Part shown: one piece after another, positions 25,419 through 27,015 of the stretch
How the letters are laid out: every line of letters begins with the position of its first letter
Numbering within the stretch: the first letter of the stretch is position 1
Assembly: GCA_937926195.1 (NCBI GenBank)
Contig: CALEXZ010000047.1
Location: 1 to 27,015 of the forward strand
DNA: 27,015 bases
Source: an uncultured Actinomyces sp.
GTDB taxonomy: Bacteria > Actinomycetota > Actinomycetes > Actinomycetales > Actinomycetaceae
Direction of reading: 5' to 3'
Made by a program: the position numbers and the translations under genes
The notes under the pieces: generated by a model
What the model was told of the DNA's origin: nothing
Database searches by the model: none
What the model saw: the letters and a program-made list of their open reading frames with translations, nothing else

Positions 25419-27015
25419 GTGCCCACGAGCGCGACCACCAGGAGCCTCGACCGCGTCCTCATCGCCAACCGCGGTGAGATCGCCCTGCGGGTCATCCGAA
25501 CCGTCCGGGACCTCGGCGGCACGTCGATCCTGCCGTACACCCCCGAGGACCTCATGTCCCCGGCCGCCGAGCTCGCCGACGAGTCCTACGCGCTGCCCGA
25601 GGGCAGCGGCTACACCGACGCCGAGGCCGTCCTCGCCCTCGTGCGCGAGACCGGGGCCGACGCCGTCCACCCCGGCTACGGCTTCCTGTCCGAGAACGAC
25701 GCCTTCGCCCAGGCCGTCGCCGATGCCGGAGCCGCCTGGGTGGGTCCCAGCCCCAGCGCCATGCGCGCCCTGGGGGACAAGATGAGCGCCCGCGCCACCG
25801 CCGAGCGGGCGGGCGTCGCTCCTGTGCCGGGCATCACCGACTCCGTCACCGACCCCGAGACGGTCATCGCCTTCGCCGCCGAGCACGGCTACCCCGTCGC
25901 CCTCAAGCGCACCGACGGCGGCGGCGGGCGCGGCATCACCGTCCTGACCGACGACGAGCAGGTGCGCACCACCCCCGCCTTCGCCTCCGCGGCCGCCGGC
26001 GCCGGCACCCTCATCCTCGAGAAGTTCGTCACCGCCGCCCGTCACGTCGAGACCCAGTGCGCCCGCGACTCCCACGGCGGCTTCGCCGTCGTCTCCACCC
26101 GCGACTGCACCCTCCAGCGCCGCAACCAGAAGCTGCTCGAGGAGGCCCCGGCGCCCTACCTGCCCGAGGGCATCCACGAGCGCCTCGTCGAGGCCTCGCG
26201 GCGCCTGCTGGAGACCGTCGACTACGTCGGCGTCGCCACCTGCGAGTTCCTCCTCACCCCCGAGGCCGACCTGTGGTTCCTTGAGGTCAACCCCCGCCTG
26301 CAGGTCGAGCACTGCGTCTCCGAGGAGGTCACCGGCACCGACCTCGTCGAGACCCAGCTGCGCATCGCTGCCGGGGGCGCCCTGGGCGACGTTCCCCAGG
26401 TGCGCGGGCACTCCCTGGAGCTGCGCATCACCTGCGAGGACCCCGCCACCGGCATGTCGCCCTCCACCGGCGCCATCACCCGTCTGCGCTGGCCGGCCGG
26501 CCCCGGCATCCGCATCGAGTCCGGCGTGGTCGAGGGTGATGTCGTCACCCCGCTCTTCGACCCCATGCTCGCCAAGATCGTCGTCACCGGTGCCACCCGC
26601 GAGCAGGCCTTCGCGCGTGCCCGTCGCGCGCTGCGCGAGACCGTCGTCGAGGGCGTCACCGTGTGCACCGCCCTGCACGAGCACGTCCTGTCACGCCCCG
26701 AGCTCACCGGCCCCGACGCCGACGGCGGCCTGGGCGTCACCACCCGCTGGATCGAGCAGTCGGTGCTGCCGTCCCTGTCCGCCCCGGGAGCCACGAGCGT
26801 GCCCGGGCTGGGCGCGGTCCCCGCCGCCGACGTCAACGCGGAGGCCGGGACACGCACCCGCTCCACCTACGTCATCGAGCTCAACGGCCGCCGCCTGAGC
26901 CTGACCCTGCCCGACGGGATCCTCGGCGGACCCGGCGCGCGCCACAACGTCGGCGCCCGCCCCCACCGGGCCCCCCAGCCGCTGCGCTCGCGCGCACGCG
27001 CCCGCGCGGCGGGCG
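25419..27015 (+). CDS. Acyl-CoA carboxylase biotin carboxylase subunit, 3' truncated
   Basis: Carboxylates biotin with ATP and bicarbonate for acetyl-/propionyl-CoA carboxylation. 532 codons are visible and the frame is open at the window end. It has an N-terminal biotin carboxylase fold (VLIANRGEIALRVIR at 13-27), DAVHPGYGFLSEN (81-93), an ATP-grasp glycine loop GGGGRGI (167-173), RDCTLQRRNQK (228-238), the catalytic EVNPRLQVEH (289-298; Glu289, Asn291, Arg293) and the C-terminal carboxylase domain (about 325-440). The last residues (YVIELNGRRLSL) look like the linker before a biotin-carrier domain. Unusual sites are HCVSEEV for the common HPVTE and ILPYTPEDLMSP near 37-48. The GTG follows GAGGAG at 25409-25414. 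Pyruvate or urea carboxylase are possible alternatives. Confidence 0.88.
   Translation, partial: MPTSATTRSLDRVLIANRGEIALRVIRTVRDLGGTSILPYTPEDLMSPAAELADESYALPEGSGYTDAEAVLALVRETGADAVHPGYGFLSENDAFAQAVADAGAAWVGPSPSAMRALGDKMSARATAERAGVAPVPGITDSVTDPETVIAFAAEHGYPVALKRTDGGGGRGITVLTDDEQVRTTPAFASAAAGAGTLILEKFVTAARHVETQCARDSHGGFAVVSTRDCTLQRRNQKLLEEAPAPYLPEGIHERLVEASRRLLETVDYVGVATCEFLLTPEADLWFLEVNPRLQVEHCVSEEVTGTDLVETQLRIAAGGALGDVPQVRGHSLELRITCEDPATGMSPSTGAITRLRWPAGPGIRIESGVVEGDVVTPLFDPMLAKIVVTGATREQAFARARRALRETVVEGVTVCTALHEHVLSRPELTGPDADGGLGVTTRWIEQSVLPSLSAPGATSVPGLGAVPAADVNAEAGTRTRSTYVIELNGRRLSLTLPDGILGGPGARHNVGARPHRAPQPLRSRARARAAG

Noticed and set aside
24849..26684. 611-residue minus-strand frame opposite rpe and the carboxylase gene
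   Set aside because: Antisense shadow of two recognisable enzymes, with repetitive Gly/Val/Asp composition.

Overview
The window is a continuous stretch of very GC-rich chromosome in which every gene I can support is on the + strand, tightly packed, with many 1-4 base stop/start overlaps. It reads as a high-GC Gram-positive (Actinobacteria), most likely Actinomyces or a close relative. The evidence is the extreme third-position GC, the frequent GTG starts, a PriA that has lost its helicase motifs, a type-2 OMP decarboxylase, and the order gmk-rpoZ-coaBC-metK-priA-fmt-rsmB-rpe, which is the actinobacterial order. The genus call is inference; no rRNA is present.

Layout. (1) 1-7711: the 3' part of a pyrimidine operon, pyrB (5' truncated by the window edge), pyrC, carA, carB, pyrF, translationally coupled throughout and closed by a strong hairpin at 7731-7768. 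(2) 7712-8027: a non-coding gap with a perfect 7-bp inverted repeat just upstream of the next operon. (3) 8028-15337: a six-gene cell-envelope cluster encoding a small membrane protein, a membrane GT2 polysaccharide synthase, an anchored jelly-roll-like protein, a UDP-GlcNAc 2-epimerase, a secreted DUF2334 deacetylase-like protein, and an anchored TIM-barrel glycosidase-like protein. It ends in a hairpin plus T-run. (4) 15403-25075: housekeeping genes gmk, rpoZ, coaBC, metK, priA, a HAD phosphatase, fmt, rsmB and rpe, with several TAnnnT -10 elements, two of them overlapping the stop codon of the preceding gene. (5) 25076-25418: a structured non-coding gap with a promoter candidate. (6) 25419 to the window end: a 3'-truncated acyl-CoA/biotin carboxylase.

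The most interesting part is region 3. It looks like a complete synthase-dependent exopolysaccharide system. WecB would make UDP-ManNAc, the GT2 protein would polymerise and export a (probably N-acetylated hexosamine) chain, the DUF2334 protein would de-N-acetylate it outside, and the clan GH-A-like protein would trim it. The division of labour resembles PgaABCD, IcaADBC and Pel, but the proteins are different ones. The cluster sits between pyrF and gmk, where many actinobacteria keep only the small nucleoid protein mIHF, which I do not find here. I see no mobile elements, CRISPR arrays, tRNA or rRNA genes in the window.
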